Source: Dyadobacter koreensis (GTDB taxonomy: Bacteria > Bacteroidota > Bacteroidia > Cytophagales > Spirosomataceae). From it: DNA of 64,000 nucleotides. Position 1 is the stretch's first letter. Every line of letters starts with the position of its first letter. The position numbers and the translations under genes are program-made. Of this stretch, positions 27,505 to 37,000 are shown piece after piece. Where the stretch lies: the NCBI RefSeq assembly GCF_900108855.1, contig NZ_FNXY01000003.1, forward strand, positions 806,001-870,000, given 5' to 3'. The notes beneath the pieces were generated by a model. That model did not search any database, was not told the origin of the DNA, and saw only the letters and a program-made list of their open reading frames with translations.

Positions 27505-30021
27505 TTAGACCCATTCTTTAGCTCGTTTTTGAGTGCGCATTTCTTCGAATGCTATGGTTGGATCTTTGTCGGGGACGTTTACAAAATGGTTGTAACGTTT
27601 TCTGAGCTCGGGGCTATCCACAACTTCTTTCCATTCGCATTTGTAGTTGTTGATCAGGGCTTGCATCTCTTCTTCGAATGCAGACGCTAGCCCTAATAAA
27701 TCATCGACCACAACCGCTTTTAAGTAAGATAATCCACCATCCATTTTATTCAGCCATGTAGCCGTTCTGGTTAACGGATCTGCGGTTTTGATATAAAACA
27801 TGAGGAATCTGTCGATCAGTTTGATGCAGGTTTCTTTGTCAACATCGGAAGCTAACAATTGTGCGTGCTGAGGTTTTGAACCGCCATTCCCACAGACATA
27901 CAAATTCCAGCCTTTTTCCGTCGCGATGATACCAAAATCCTTACTTTGCGCTTCTGCACATTCCCGGATACATCCAGACACCGCGGACTTGAACTTATGC
28001 GGAGCTCGAATTCCTTTATACCGGTCTTCAATCTCGATCGCAAAAGAAACAGAATCCTGAACACCAAAACGACACCAGGTTGATCCAACACAACTTTTTA
28101 CGGTTCTCAATGCTTTTCCATATGCATGGCCGCTTTCAAAACCAGCATCAATTAATTCTTCCCAGATCAGCGGCAAGTCATTGACGTGTGCACCAAAAAG
28201 ATCAATTCTTTGTCCACCTGTAATTTTGGTATACAGATTATATTTTTTAGCTACCTGACCGATCACGATTAGCTTATCCGGTGTAATTTCTCCACCCGGA
28301 ATTCTCGGAACGACAGAATACGTACCTCCCTTTTGAATATTTGCCAGATAGCGGTCGTTCGAATCCTGAATAGGAGCACGGTCTTTCGTTAAAACATTTT
28401 CGTTCCAAAGACTGGCCAAAACGGACGCCACGAGTGGCTTACAAACTTCGCAGCCATCTCCATGCCCAAATTCATTCAATACTTCACCATAGGTTTTTAA
28501 TCCGTTCATTTTCACCAGATCCAGCAATTCCTGGCGCGAATGATCAAAATGTTCGCAAATAACCGTTTTAATATACTGGCCATTTTGCTTCATCACGCCC
28601 TGGATAATATCTTTTACCAGCGGAACACAGCCACCGCATCCGGTCCCGGCTTTGCATGATTTCTTCAGCAGATCGATCGTGTTATGTCCCTTTTCACCCA
28701 CTTCCTTACAAAGCATCCCTTTGGTAATTGCTTCACAAGAGCAGATTAGGGCATCATCCGGCAAACTCATCACGCCCCCGCCGGCTTCTTCTCCGCCTCT
28801 TGAACCTAAAATCAGATCCTCAGAATCAGGAGGCAGAATTGTTTTATTCTTGCAGGTTTGCAGGAGCATATTATATTGTTCCGCATCGCCAACCAGAATT
28901 CCACCCAGGAGCTCTTTACCATCAGGCGAAACATTGATTCTTTTATAAATTCCTTTTGCTTTATTCTCGTATCTAATTGTTTTACAAGCCGGTTCTTCAA
29001 CAAACGGATCACCAAAACTGGCCACATCTGTTCCGATCAGTTTCAGTTTCGTTGACATATCATAGGGCAGAAACTCCTTATCGACACCGGTCAACGCACT
29101 GGCAACTACGTCGGCCATTTCATAGCCAGGAGCAATTAAACCATAAATCATGTGATGCGCCAAAGCACATTCTCCGATAGCAAAAATGTAGGGATCAGAA
29201 GTTCTTAATGCGTTATCGACAATAATTCCTCCACGGGGATGTGTTTCAAGTCCTGCGATTTTAGCCAGTTCATCGCGCGGACGAATTCCGGCAGAAATGA
29301 CCAGCATATCTACGTCAAGAAAAGAATTGTCGTTAAACTGCATTCCTTTAATACAATCATCACCAATAATTTCCTGCGTACTTTTCGCCAAATGAATATT
29401 CAAACCAAGAGATTCCAACTGGTTTTGCAGGATTTTGGAGCCGGCGTCGTCAATTTGTCTAGGCATTAAACGGGATGCAAATTCAACAACATGCGCTTCT
29501 TCGAGACCCAGATCCAGCAGTGCTTTCGCCGCTTCGAGACCAAGCAAACCTCCACCCAAAACAGCTCCTCTTTTTGCCTTGCGGGCATAAGACTGGATCA
29601 GCTCCAAATCCTCAATCGTACGATAAACAAAAACACCATCTTTTTCCACACCTGGAATTGACGGCACAAAAGCTCCGGAACCTGTTGCCATGATCAGATA
29701 GTCGTAATGCACTACATGTCCATGATGAGAACGAACCAGTTTTTCCTCTGTATCGATGTCAACAACAGGATCTGAAAGAAATAATCTGATGCCGTGCTGA
29801 TCATACCATTCCTTACTGGCCATGGTAAGATCATCCGCAGTTTTACCAGCAAAATACTCACTCAAATGCACGCGATCGTAAGCCACACGAGGTTCTTCCC
29901 CAAAAACCGTCAGCATGAATTCCTGATCATTTTTTTTCTTGGCCAGCAATTTCTCGCAGAATTTGTAGCCAACCATACCATTGCCAATGACAACAATATG
30001 TGTGTTTGTGTTTGCTTTCAT
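27505..30021 (-). CDS. nirB: Nitrite reductase large subunit (NADH, sirohaem)
   Basis: 838 residues, complete. N-terminal FAD/NAD(P)H oxidoreductase (VVIGNGMVGYKFCEKL at the start), a BFD-type [2Fe-2S] domain (CSCEAITKGML with GTGCGGC), a second BFD-like CEVC segment, a ferredoxin-like half domain, and the sirohaem/[4Fe-4S] site whose four cysteines lie in KSCVGSTWC and GCIREC. It reduces nitrite to ammonium with six electrons from NADH in the cytoplasm. Start ATG at 30021. It is first in the leftward nirB-nirD-sensor-regulator unit and divergent from the sirohaem methyltransferase gene. Confidence 0.95.
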   Translation of the reverse strand: MKANTNTHIVVIGNGMVGYKFCEKLLAKKKNDQEFMLTVFGEEPRVAYDRVHLSEYFAGKTADDLTMASKEWYDQHGIRLFLSDPVVDIDTEEKLVRSHHGHVVHYDYLIMATGSGAFVPSIPGVEKDGVFVYRTIEDLELIQSYARKAKRGAVLGGGLLGLEAAKALLDLGLEEAHVVEFASRLMPRQIDDAGSKILQNQLESLGLNIHLAKSTQEIIGDDCIKGMQFNDNSFLDVDMLVISAGIRPRDELAKIAGLETHPRGGIIVDNALRTSDPYIFAIGECALAHHMIYGLIAPGYEMADVVASALTGVDKEFLPYDMSTKLKLIGTDVASFGDPFVEEPACKTIRYENKAKGIYKRINVSPDGKELLGGILVGDAEQYNMLLQTCKNKTILPPDSEDLILGSRGGEEAGGGVMSLPDDALICSCEAITKGMLCKEVGEKGHNTIDLLKKSCKAGTGCGGCVPLVKDIIQGVMKQNGQYIKTVICEHFDHSRQELLDLVKMNGLKTYGEVLNEFGHGDGCEVCKPLVASVLASLWNENVLTKDRAPIQDSNDRYLANIQKGGTYSVVPRIPGGEITPDKLIVIGQVAKKYNLYTKITGGQRIDLFGAHVNDLPLIWEELIDAGFESGHAYGKALRTVKSCVGSTWCRFGVQDSVSFAIEIEDRYKGIRAPHKFKSAVSGCIRECAEAQSKDFGIIATEKGWNLYVCGNGGSKPQHAQLLASDVDKETCIKLIDRFLMFYIKTADPLTRTATWLNKMDGGLSYLKAVVVDDLLGLASAFEEEMQALINNYKCEWKEVVDSPELRKRYNHFVNVPDKDPTIAFEEMRTQKRAKEWV

Positions 30022-30064
30022 AGTTATAAGTAACTATTAATTTTGAATAACCCTGTTGTTTTGT

Positions 30065-30267
30065 TGTACTATTTTAATAATTACTATATATAATTACCTA
30101 ATAGTACATGTCAAAATTAAAACGTGTTTTTATCAATTCCTAACTTTTAATTCTAATTTAAGTTAAAATTCATACTTAATTTTTGGCAAAAGTGTTGTTT
30201 TATAAAATATTGATGCTAATTTTGATCCAACAAATCGATATAGTTAATTTTTACTACACATAGTACA
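30065..30267. promoter_or_regulatory. Three exact ATAGTACA octamers in the nirB/cobA intergenic region
   Basis: Copies at 30065-30072 (reverse), 30101-30108 and 30260-30267 (both forward). The first two form a 9-bp inverted repeat (TGTACTATT / AATAGTACA) with 26 bp between the arms. Placed between the two nitrate transcripts, they are candidate regulator-binding sites. Confidence 0.45.
30195..30224 (+). promoter_or_regulatory. Bacteroidota-type promoter for the rightward nitrate operon
   Basis: TTG at 30195-30197, a 19-bp spacer, and TAATTTTG at 30217-30224 fit the -33 TTG / -7 TAnnTTTG consensus of this phylum. Transcription would start near 30231, about 70 nt before the cobA start codon. 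Confidence 0.5.
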
Positions 30268-30300
30268 TTTCCAATATTCACCAGAACATATATATAAGAG

Positions 30301-31059
30301 ATGGAGCCGAAACTTACACTCGTGGGAGCAGGTCCGGGAAACGGGGAGCTGATTACTTTAAAAGGAATCAAATCACTTAAAACGGCAGACGTTGTTTTAT
30401 ACGATGAACTTGTCAGTATGGAAATTCTGGATTTTGCACCAGAAACTGCATTGAAAATATATGTTGGAAAAAAGGCAGGTGCCGCATCATTTTCTCAGGA
30501 TGAAATAAATGGCCTGATCGTAAGACTTGCCCGTAAGCGCGGTCACGTTGTCCGGTTGAAAGGCGGCGATTCTTTCGTGTTCGGTCGCGGTCACGAGGAA
30601 ATGGAATATGCCCGCGACTTCGATATTGCCTGCGAAGTAGTGCCAGGCGTTTCAAGCTGCATCGCCGTTCCTGCGTCTTTGGAAATTCCGGTTACCCGCC
30701 GTGGTGTGAGCGAAAGCTTCTGGGTGATCACCGGGACAACCCGGAACGGAGAATTATCTGATGATATGCGCTTGGCTGCTCAATCGAAAGCTACGATCGT
30801 GGTTTTGATGGGAATGAATAAACTGAATGAAATTTGTGATCTGTATAAATATTTTGGCCGAGGACATTTACCTATGGCCGTAATCCAGAACGGTACACGC
30901 CCGGACGAAAAAAGTGTGATCGGCCAGGTTTGGGAAATGCCGCGATTAGTAAAAGAAAATAACCTGGGCACGCCGGCAATCATTGTGCTTGGAGAAGTTG
31001 TCGGATTGCACCCATCCTATGCGATGGATTATTTGCAGAGCGCGAATCTAGCCTCTTAA
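30301..31059 (+). CDS. cobA: Uroporphyrinogen-III C-methyltransferase (SUMT)
   Basis: 252 residues, stand-alone SUMT. SAM-binding start LTLVGAGPGNGELITLKG, the conserved VRLKGGDSFVFGRGHEE and VVPGVSSCIAVPA are all intact. It adds two methyl groups to uroporphyrinogen III to give precorrin-2, the first step to sirohaem. Its place between nirB and the nitrate operon suits supply of the NirB cofactor. The later steps are probably done by the precorrin-2 dehydrogenase at 39918-40505. Confidence 0.93.
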   Translation: MEPKLTLVGAGPGNGELITLKGIKSLKTADVVLYDELVSMEILDFAPETALKIYVGKKAGAASFSQDEINGLIVRLARKRGHVVRLKGGDSFVFGRGHEEMEYARDFDIACEVVPGVSSCIAVPASLEIPVTRRGVSESFWVITGTTRNGELSDDMRLAAQSKATIVVLMGMNKLNEICDLYKYFGRGHLPMAVIQNGTRPDEKSVIGQVWEMPRLVKENNLGTPAIIVLGEVVGLHPSYAMDYLQSANLAS

Positions 31060-31065
31060 AATAAA

Positions 31066-31098
31066 AGCCGATCTGGTGTGGGGACACCAAAATCGGCT
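31066..31098 (+). terminator. Hairpin after cobA
   Basis: AGCCGAT-c-TGGTGT stem closing on ACACCA-aa-ATCGGCT around a GGGG loop, 7 bp after the cobA stop. The T-rich tail is poor, so it may only reduce read-through into the porin gene. Confidence 0.5.
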
Positions 31099-31288
31099 CA
31101 TGTATTATCCCAACAGGGCTATTCAAACCAAGGGATATTGTTTATGTATCACACAAACGCTTCAAATAAAATGGAAAAAAGAACGTAAAGCAAATTCCTG
31201 AATATCCGGACGCACGGAGCTGTGTCTGAGATCGAGTCCTGTCACACGGTTACATCAGTATCTTTTTTTCATTTTATCAACGATTCAA

Positions 31289-32650
31289 ATGAAAACAATT
31301 CACTACCTCCTGATTGCAGGAGTTGTGCTGGCTTTGTGCTTTTTTGTCCCATCCAGGTCTATGGCACAATTAAGTATTTCCGGCCAGCTTCGCACACGCT
31401 CAGAGCTTCTTCACGGCCAGGGTTCTCCCCTTTCCAAAGGAAGCAAACCAGCATTTTTCACTTCACAGCGCACACGTTTAAATGTTGGATACAAAGGATA
31501 TCGCACACAATTTTATATTTCAGCTCAGGATGTAAGAGTCTGGGGACAAGACGCTTCTACTAACAATCGTGTCGTAAATGCCAATTTAAACGGCTTTATG
31601 TTACACGAAGCCTGGGGAGAAATCAGTTTGCTGGACACTAATCATACGAAACTTGGAAAGGAATTTTCACTAAAAATCGGTCGCCAGGAATTACTTTATG
31701 ATGACAGCCGGTTATTGGGAAATCTTGATTGGTTACAGCAAGCAAGGCGTCATGACGCTGCATTAATCAAGTATAGCGACAAAGGTTTTACCGCCCATCT
31801 TGGCTTTGCGTATAACCAGAACAGTGAGCTAAAAACGGGAACATTGTACAACGGTTTTCCCAACGGATATGCTGCCGGTACGAATGGAATCGGAACAATG
31901 TACAAGTCGATGCAGTTTGGATATTTCGGCAAAAAACTGAGCCAGGGTAATGTTTCATTTTTGATTTTAAAAGACGATTTCCAAAAATACAGCCTGACAC
32001 AGGCAGGTGTAAAAACGCCTGAAAAGGGCTTAAACAGCCGCCTGACATTAGGCCCGTTTTTCCAAACCAAATTTGGAAAAAGGACAAATCTGACGGCGAG
32101 CGCATATTTACAAAATGGAAAAGACAAAGACGGACAAAGCTTATCAGCTTACATGTATTCGATCAAAGGAATTTTCGAAGTAAGCAGATTTATTTCAATT
32201 GGACCGGGCTTTGATTATACCTCAGGAGGTGGTTCCGGAAGTTCAAAAAACAGAAGTTTCGACCCGCTTTATGGGACACCGCATAAGTTTTGGGGACAGA
32301 TGGATTACTTCTATGCGGCAAATGGTTTTGGGAAAGGAGGACTATCGGACCTGTTTTTAAGCAGCACAATTAAAGCATCTTCCAAACTTTCCATCCAGGC
32401 TGATCTGCATCAGTTTTCCAGTGCGGCACAGATTATGAACGCGAAAGATGAAAAGCTCAGCAGCAATTTTGGCGAAGAACTTGATATTATCGCAACTTAT
32501 AACTTAACGAAAACCATAAGTTTTCAGGGCGGGTACTGCACATTTTTGCCAACCAGTTCTCTTGCTCAGGCAAAATCAATAACAGATCCTCAAAAAATGG
32601 CCAACTGGGCTTACCTGATGATCAGCATCAAACCTGATTTCCTGAAATAA
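31289..32650 (+). CDS. Outer-membrane porin of the alginate_exp type, in the nitrate operon
   Basis: 453 residues with a cleavable signal peptide (about 1-28, ending SMAQ). The mature protein is a run of amphipathic beta strands typical of the alginate-export/OprE-like barrel (ISGQLRTRSELLHG at the N-terminus, KIGRQELLYDDSRLLGNLDW, a terminal beta strand). Placed directly before the NarK-type transporter, it most likely lets nitrate or nitrite through the outer membrane; the family name refers to another substrate and should not be taken literally. Its leader contains a GC-rich patch at 31206-31249 that could fold. Confidence 0.78.
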   Translation: MKTIHYLLIAGVVLALCFFVPSRSMAQLSISGQLRTRSELLHGQGSPLSKGSKPAFFTSQRTRLNVGYKGYRTQFYISAQDVRVWGQDASTNNRVVNANLNGFMLHEAWGEISLLDTNHTKLGKEFSLKIGRQELLYDDSRLLGNLDWLQQARRHDAALIKYSDKGFTAHLGFAYNQNSELKTGTLYNGFPNGYAAGTNGIGTMYKSMQFGYFGKKLSQGNVSFLILKDDFQKYSLTQAGVKTPEKGLNSRLTLGPFFQTKFGKRTNLTASAYLQNGKDKDGQSLSAYMYSIKGIFEVSRFISIGPGFDYTSGGGSGSSKNRSFDPLYGTPHKFWGQMDYFYAANGFGKGGLSDLFLSSTIKASSKLSIQADLHQFSSAAQIMNAKDEKLSSNFGEELDIIATYNLTKTISFQGGYCTFLPTSSLAQAKSITDPQKMANWAYLMISIKPDFLK

Positions 32651-32716
32651 TCAGAATACTATCGATTTCAAATTCTACATCAATCTTATTATCAAAAGTT
32701 TTAAACGTATTGAACT

Positions 32717-34030
32717 ATGGACATGTCGAATAAACCGTTACAGAAATTAAATATTTTCAGTGCAAAAGGCGTACAGATGCGTACTTTTCACCTAACCTGG
32801 ATGGCTTTTTTCCTTTGCTTTTTCGGATGGTTCGGATTGGCTCCGCTGATGACTGTTGTTAAAACTGATTTAGGTTTGACAAAAGGACAGATCGGAAATA
32901 TTATCATCGCTTCCGTAGCCGCTACTGTTATTGCCCGCATCGCCGTTGGAAAACTTTGCGATTCCTGGGGTCCGAGAAAAACCTATACAGCACTTTTAGG
33001 AATCTGTTCCATACCAGTCATGACCGTCGGCCTGGTTCATTCCTACGAAGGATTTTTATTATTCAGATTGGCGATTGGCGTTATCGGCGCTTCGTTTGTA
33101 GTTACGCAATACCACACTTCGGTCATGTTTGACAAGAAAATTGTGGGTACCGCAAATGCAGTTGCAGGCGGTTGGGGAAATCTGGGGGGCGGTGTTACCA
33201 ATATGGTAATGCCTTTAATTTTTGCTGGTTTTATCGGAGCAGGTTATTTACCCGAATCGGCATGGCGTTTGGCGATGATTATTCCCGGTGTTGCGCTTCT
33301 GATTTTTGCTTTTGTATATTATTTCTATACGAAGGACACACCTGCCGGAAACTTTGATGAACTGCCGGAATCGACTCAAAACTCAACAGCCAAGGTAAAA
33401 GGAACGATGACAATGGCCATGAAAGATCCCCGTACGTGGGCGCTTTTTCTTGCTTACGGAGCTTGTTTTGGTATAGAAATCACGTTTGACAATATCGCCG
33501 CTTTATACTTTTTTGAAAATTTTGATACGACGCTGGCAGTGGCCGGAATACTTGCCGGAACATTCGGCTTCATGAATTTATTTGCCCGTGCTTTGGGTGG
33601 GATTGTCGCTGATAAAGTTGGATTAAAATATGGAATGTTGGGAAAAGGACGATTACTGGCACTTTTGTTAGCGATGGAAGGAATTGGTATCGCACTTTTT
33701 GCACAAAGCTCAACATTAACAATCGCCGTCATCAGTATGTTATGTTTTGCGATGTTTTTGAAAATGGCCAACGGCGTCACTTATGCGATTGTCCCTTTTG
33801 TCAATCAAAAAGCGATCGGCTCCGTAAGCGGAATCGTCGGCGCTGGTGGAAATGTTGGTGCTGTGCTGGCAGGTTTTCTGTTCAAATCCAGTTCTATATC
33901 CTATTCTCAGGCATTTGTCTACATCGGCGTCGCAATTGCGTGTGTTGCCGCGGTTGTTGCTCTGGTGAACTTTGATAAAATGCGCACTACAATTACTGAA
34001 CCAGCTACCCTTGAAACTGCAAATTCATAA
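32717..34030 (+). CDS. narK: NarK/NasA-type nitrate/nitrite transporter (MFS)
   Basis: 437 residues with about 12 membrane helices. Conserved nitrate-porter features: RTFHLTWMAFFLCFFGWFG in the first helix, the MFS loop GKLCDSWGPRKTY, and the glycine-rich nitrate signature AGGWGNLGGGVTN in helix 5. It moves nitrate and/or nitrite across the inner membrane. Two ATGs six bases apart (32717 and 32723) could both start it. It lies 22 bp before the nitrate reductase gene. Confidence 0.92.
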   Translation: MDMSNKPLQKLNIFSAKGVQMRTFHLTWMAFFLCFFGWFGLAPLMTVVKTDLGLTKGQIGNIIIASVAATVIARIAVGKLCDSWGPRKTYTALLGICSIPVMTVGLVHSYEGFLLFRLAIGVIGASFVVTQYHTSVMFDKKIVGTANAVAGGWGNLGGGVTNMVMPLIFAGFIGAGYLPESAWRLAMIIPGVALLIFAFVYYFYTKDTPAGNFDELPESTQNSTAKVKGTMTMAMKDPRTWALFLAYGACFGIEITFDNIAALYFFENFDTTLAVAGILAGTFGFMNLFARALGGIVADKVGLKYGMLGKGRLLALLLAMEGIGIALFAQSSTLTIAVISMLCFAMFLKMANGVTYAIVPFVNQKAIGSVSGIVGAGGNVGAVLAGFLFKSSSISYSQAFVYIGVAIACVAAVVALVNFDKMRTTITEPATLETANS

Positions 34031-34052
34031 TCACTAATTAATTGCCTTTGCT

Positions 34053-37000
34053 ATGAAAACTTCGTCTGATACCTTTAAATCTACTTGTTGCTATTGCGGC
34101 GTGGGTTGCGGCGTGGTTGTAACAAAGGAGCATAATGGTCGGTTAAGTCTGGAAGGGGATAAAGACCACCCTTCCAGCAAAGGTATGCTTTGTTCAAAAG
34201 GGATGAATCTGCATTACACAGTGATGGATCAATCTGACCGATTGTTATATCCCCAAATGCGGCTTAACCGTTCGATGCCATTGCAGCGTGTTACCTGGGA
34301 TGAGGCACTGGACAGAACAGCGGCAGTTTTTAAAACATTAATTAAAAAATTCGGCCCTGATTCAGTAGCTTTTTACGTTTCCGGACAATGCCTGACGGAA
34401 GAATATTATCTCGTCAACAAGCTGATCAAAGGATTTATCGGCTCCAACAATATCGATACCAATTCCCGGCTGTGCATGAGTTCTGCTGTGGTTGGTTACA
34501 AACTTTCGCTGGGCGAAGATTGTGTTCCGGTATGTTATGATGACATTGAAGAAGCGGATGTTTTTTATGTAACAGGTGCAAATCCGGCCTGGTGCCATCC
34601 GATTTTATGGCGACGGATTGAGGCACATAAGGCGGCACATCCGAATGTTAAAATAATTTGTGTGGACCCACGTCGCACCGATACAGCCCGTTCATCAGAT
34701 CTCCATTTAGGAATTGTACCCGGCACTGATATTGTTTTAAATAATGCAATCGGACGCATACTGATCGAAAAAAATTATATCAATGAAGATTTCATAGAAA
34801 ACCATACCGACGGATTTTCGCTTTTCAAGGAAAAAGTTTTTGAAAGGACAATTAACGAAGCCGCGGAAATTTGCGGGATTGAAGCAAAAGATATTTTCCA
34901 GGCAGCCGAATGGATTGGTGAATCCAAAGGATTTCTTTCACTATGGACGATGGGTTTGAACCAGTCTGTCTTTGGCGTGAATAAAAACCTTTCGCTGATC
35001 AATCTTCATTTGATAACAGGAAAAATTGGAACGCCTGGTAACGGACCATTTTCCCTGACCGGACAACCCAATGCGATGGGCGGCCGCGAGACAGGCGGAC
35101 TTGCCAATATCCTTCCTGCACATCGTGATGTGACCAATGCTACACACAGGGAAGAAATGGAAACATTTTGGGATAGCCCCGTAAAAATCGCGCATAAACC
35201 AGGATTTACGGCCACAGAAATGTTTGAGGCACTTGCTGATGATCGTTTGAAAGCGATCTGGATTATCAATACTAATCCTTTGGTAAGCATGCCGGATATC
35301 AACATGGCAGAAAAGGCTTTAAAACAATCAAGATTTGTAGTGGTTCAGGATGTTTCAAACCTGGCTGATACCGTTCATTTCGCAGATGTTGTCTTACCAG
35401 CAGCAGCATGGCTGGAAAAGGAGGGAACGATGACCAATGCGGAAAGAAGAATTACCTATCTTCCAAAAGCACTGGAAGCCCCGGGAGAGGCATTACCCGA
35501 TTCAGAAATTATCTGGAAGTTTGCTCAAAAAATGGGCTTTGCAGATGCTTTTAATTACAAAAATACATCTGAAGTTTATGACGAATATGTAAAAATTACA
35601 GCCAATACTAATGTTGATGTAACGGGCGTCAGTTATGATTTGCTGAAAAATAAACGCAGCGTTCAGTGGCCTTTAGCAGCAAAAAAAATAACAGATAATG
35701 AGATCATATCGACAAGCGAAGATCAGGACATTACGTCATCCTCATTAACAGGAACAAAACGACTTTTTACGGACCACAACTTTTACACCCCTAACAAAAG
35801 AGCTCAAATTTTCGCAATTGCGGATGAAAATACTTCCGAACCAACGGATGAGAATTTCCCACTAGTGCTGACAACCGGCCGTATCCGTGACCAATGGCAC
35901 ACTATGACCAAAACAGGAAGGGTCACAAAACTTAAACAGCATATACCGCAGCCATTTTTACAGATTCACCCGAAGGATGCAGAAGCAAGAAATGTAACAG
36001 AGGGAAAACTGGTTGTCGTGAAAGGGCGCCGCGGGGAAGTTCGCGTGAAAGCACAACTGAGTGAAGATGTGCGTCAGGGATTATGTTTTTTGCCCATGCA
36101 TTGGGGAAAAATCCTGGGCAGTAATTTAGGAAGAGCTAATAACCTTACCAATTCGCTGGTTGATCCACGTTCCAAAGAACCGGATTTTAAATTTTCAGCG
36201 GTTGAAGTTTCATTATATAAAAAACCTGTTGAAAAAATTATCATTATCGGTGCGGGTTCGGCTGGTTTAGGTTTTGTCAATACCTACCGGACGCTTAATC
36301 AGGATGACGAAATCCATGTTTTTTCAAAAGAAATATATCCTTTCTACAACCGTGTCCTGCTCCCGGATTATATCAGCGGCGAGCAAAGCTGGGAGCAGCT
36401 TGTAAAACTGCGGGAAGAACAATTTTCTGACGCCAATATTATTGTTCATAAAGGAATCAGCATCGTCCATATTGACCGTAAAAATAAAATCTTAACTGAC
36501 AGTGAAGGACATGAACATGGGTATGACAAACTGATTCTGGGCATGGGCAGCAGATCTTTCAAACCAAAAGGAGTTCCGGAATTACCCGGCATTTTCAATA
36601 TGCGTTCAAGAATGGACGCGGACAGACTTTTACCTTTTGTGAATCAAATTGATGCTCATGCGGTAATTGTCGGCGGCGGAATTTTAGGTCTGGAACTCGC
36701 TGCATCTCTCCGTAAAATGAATGTACGCGTAACCGTTGTTCAACGCAGCGGACGATTGATGGAGAGACAGTTAGACCCGCTGGCTAGTGAATTATTATAC
36801 CAGGATTTAACAGATCGAGGTATCGAAATTTTCTTTAACGATGAAGTTTCAACGTATAAAGGAATCGATAAAGTTGAAGGAATACTATTGAAATCGGGGC
36901 GAAAAATAGCTTGTCAGGTTGTTGTTTTAGCCATTGGAACTGTCCCGACCATTGAACTGGCTCGCGAGGCGGGAATTGAAAACAAGCGGGGAATTTTAGT

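Noticed and set aside
31206..31249. tRNA-like T-arm (GATCGAGTCC) in the porin leader
   Set aside because: No acceptor stem, D-arm or anticodon arm could be built around it.
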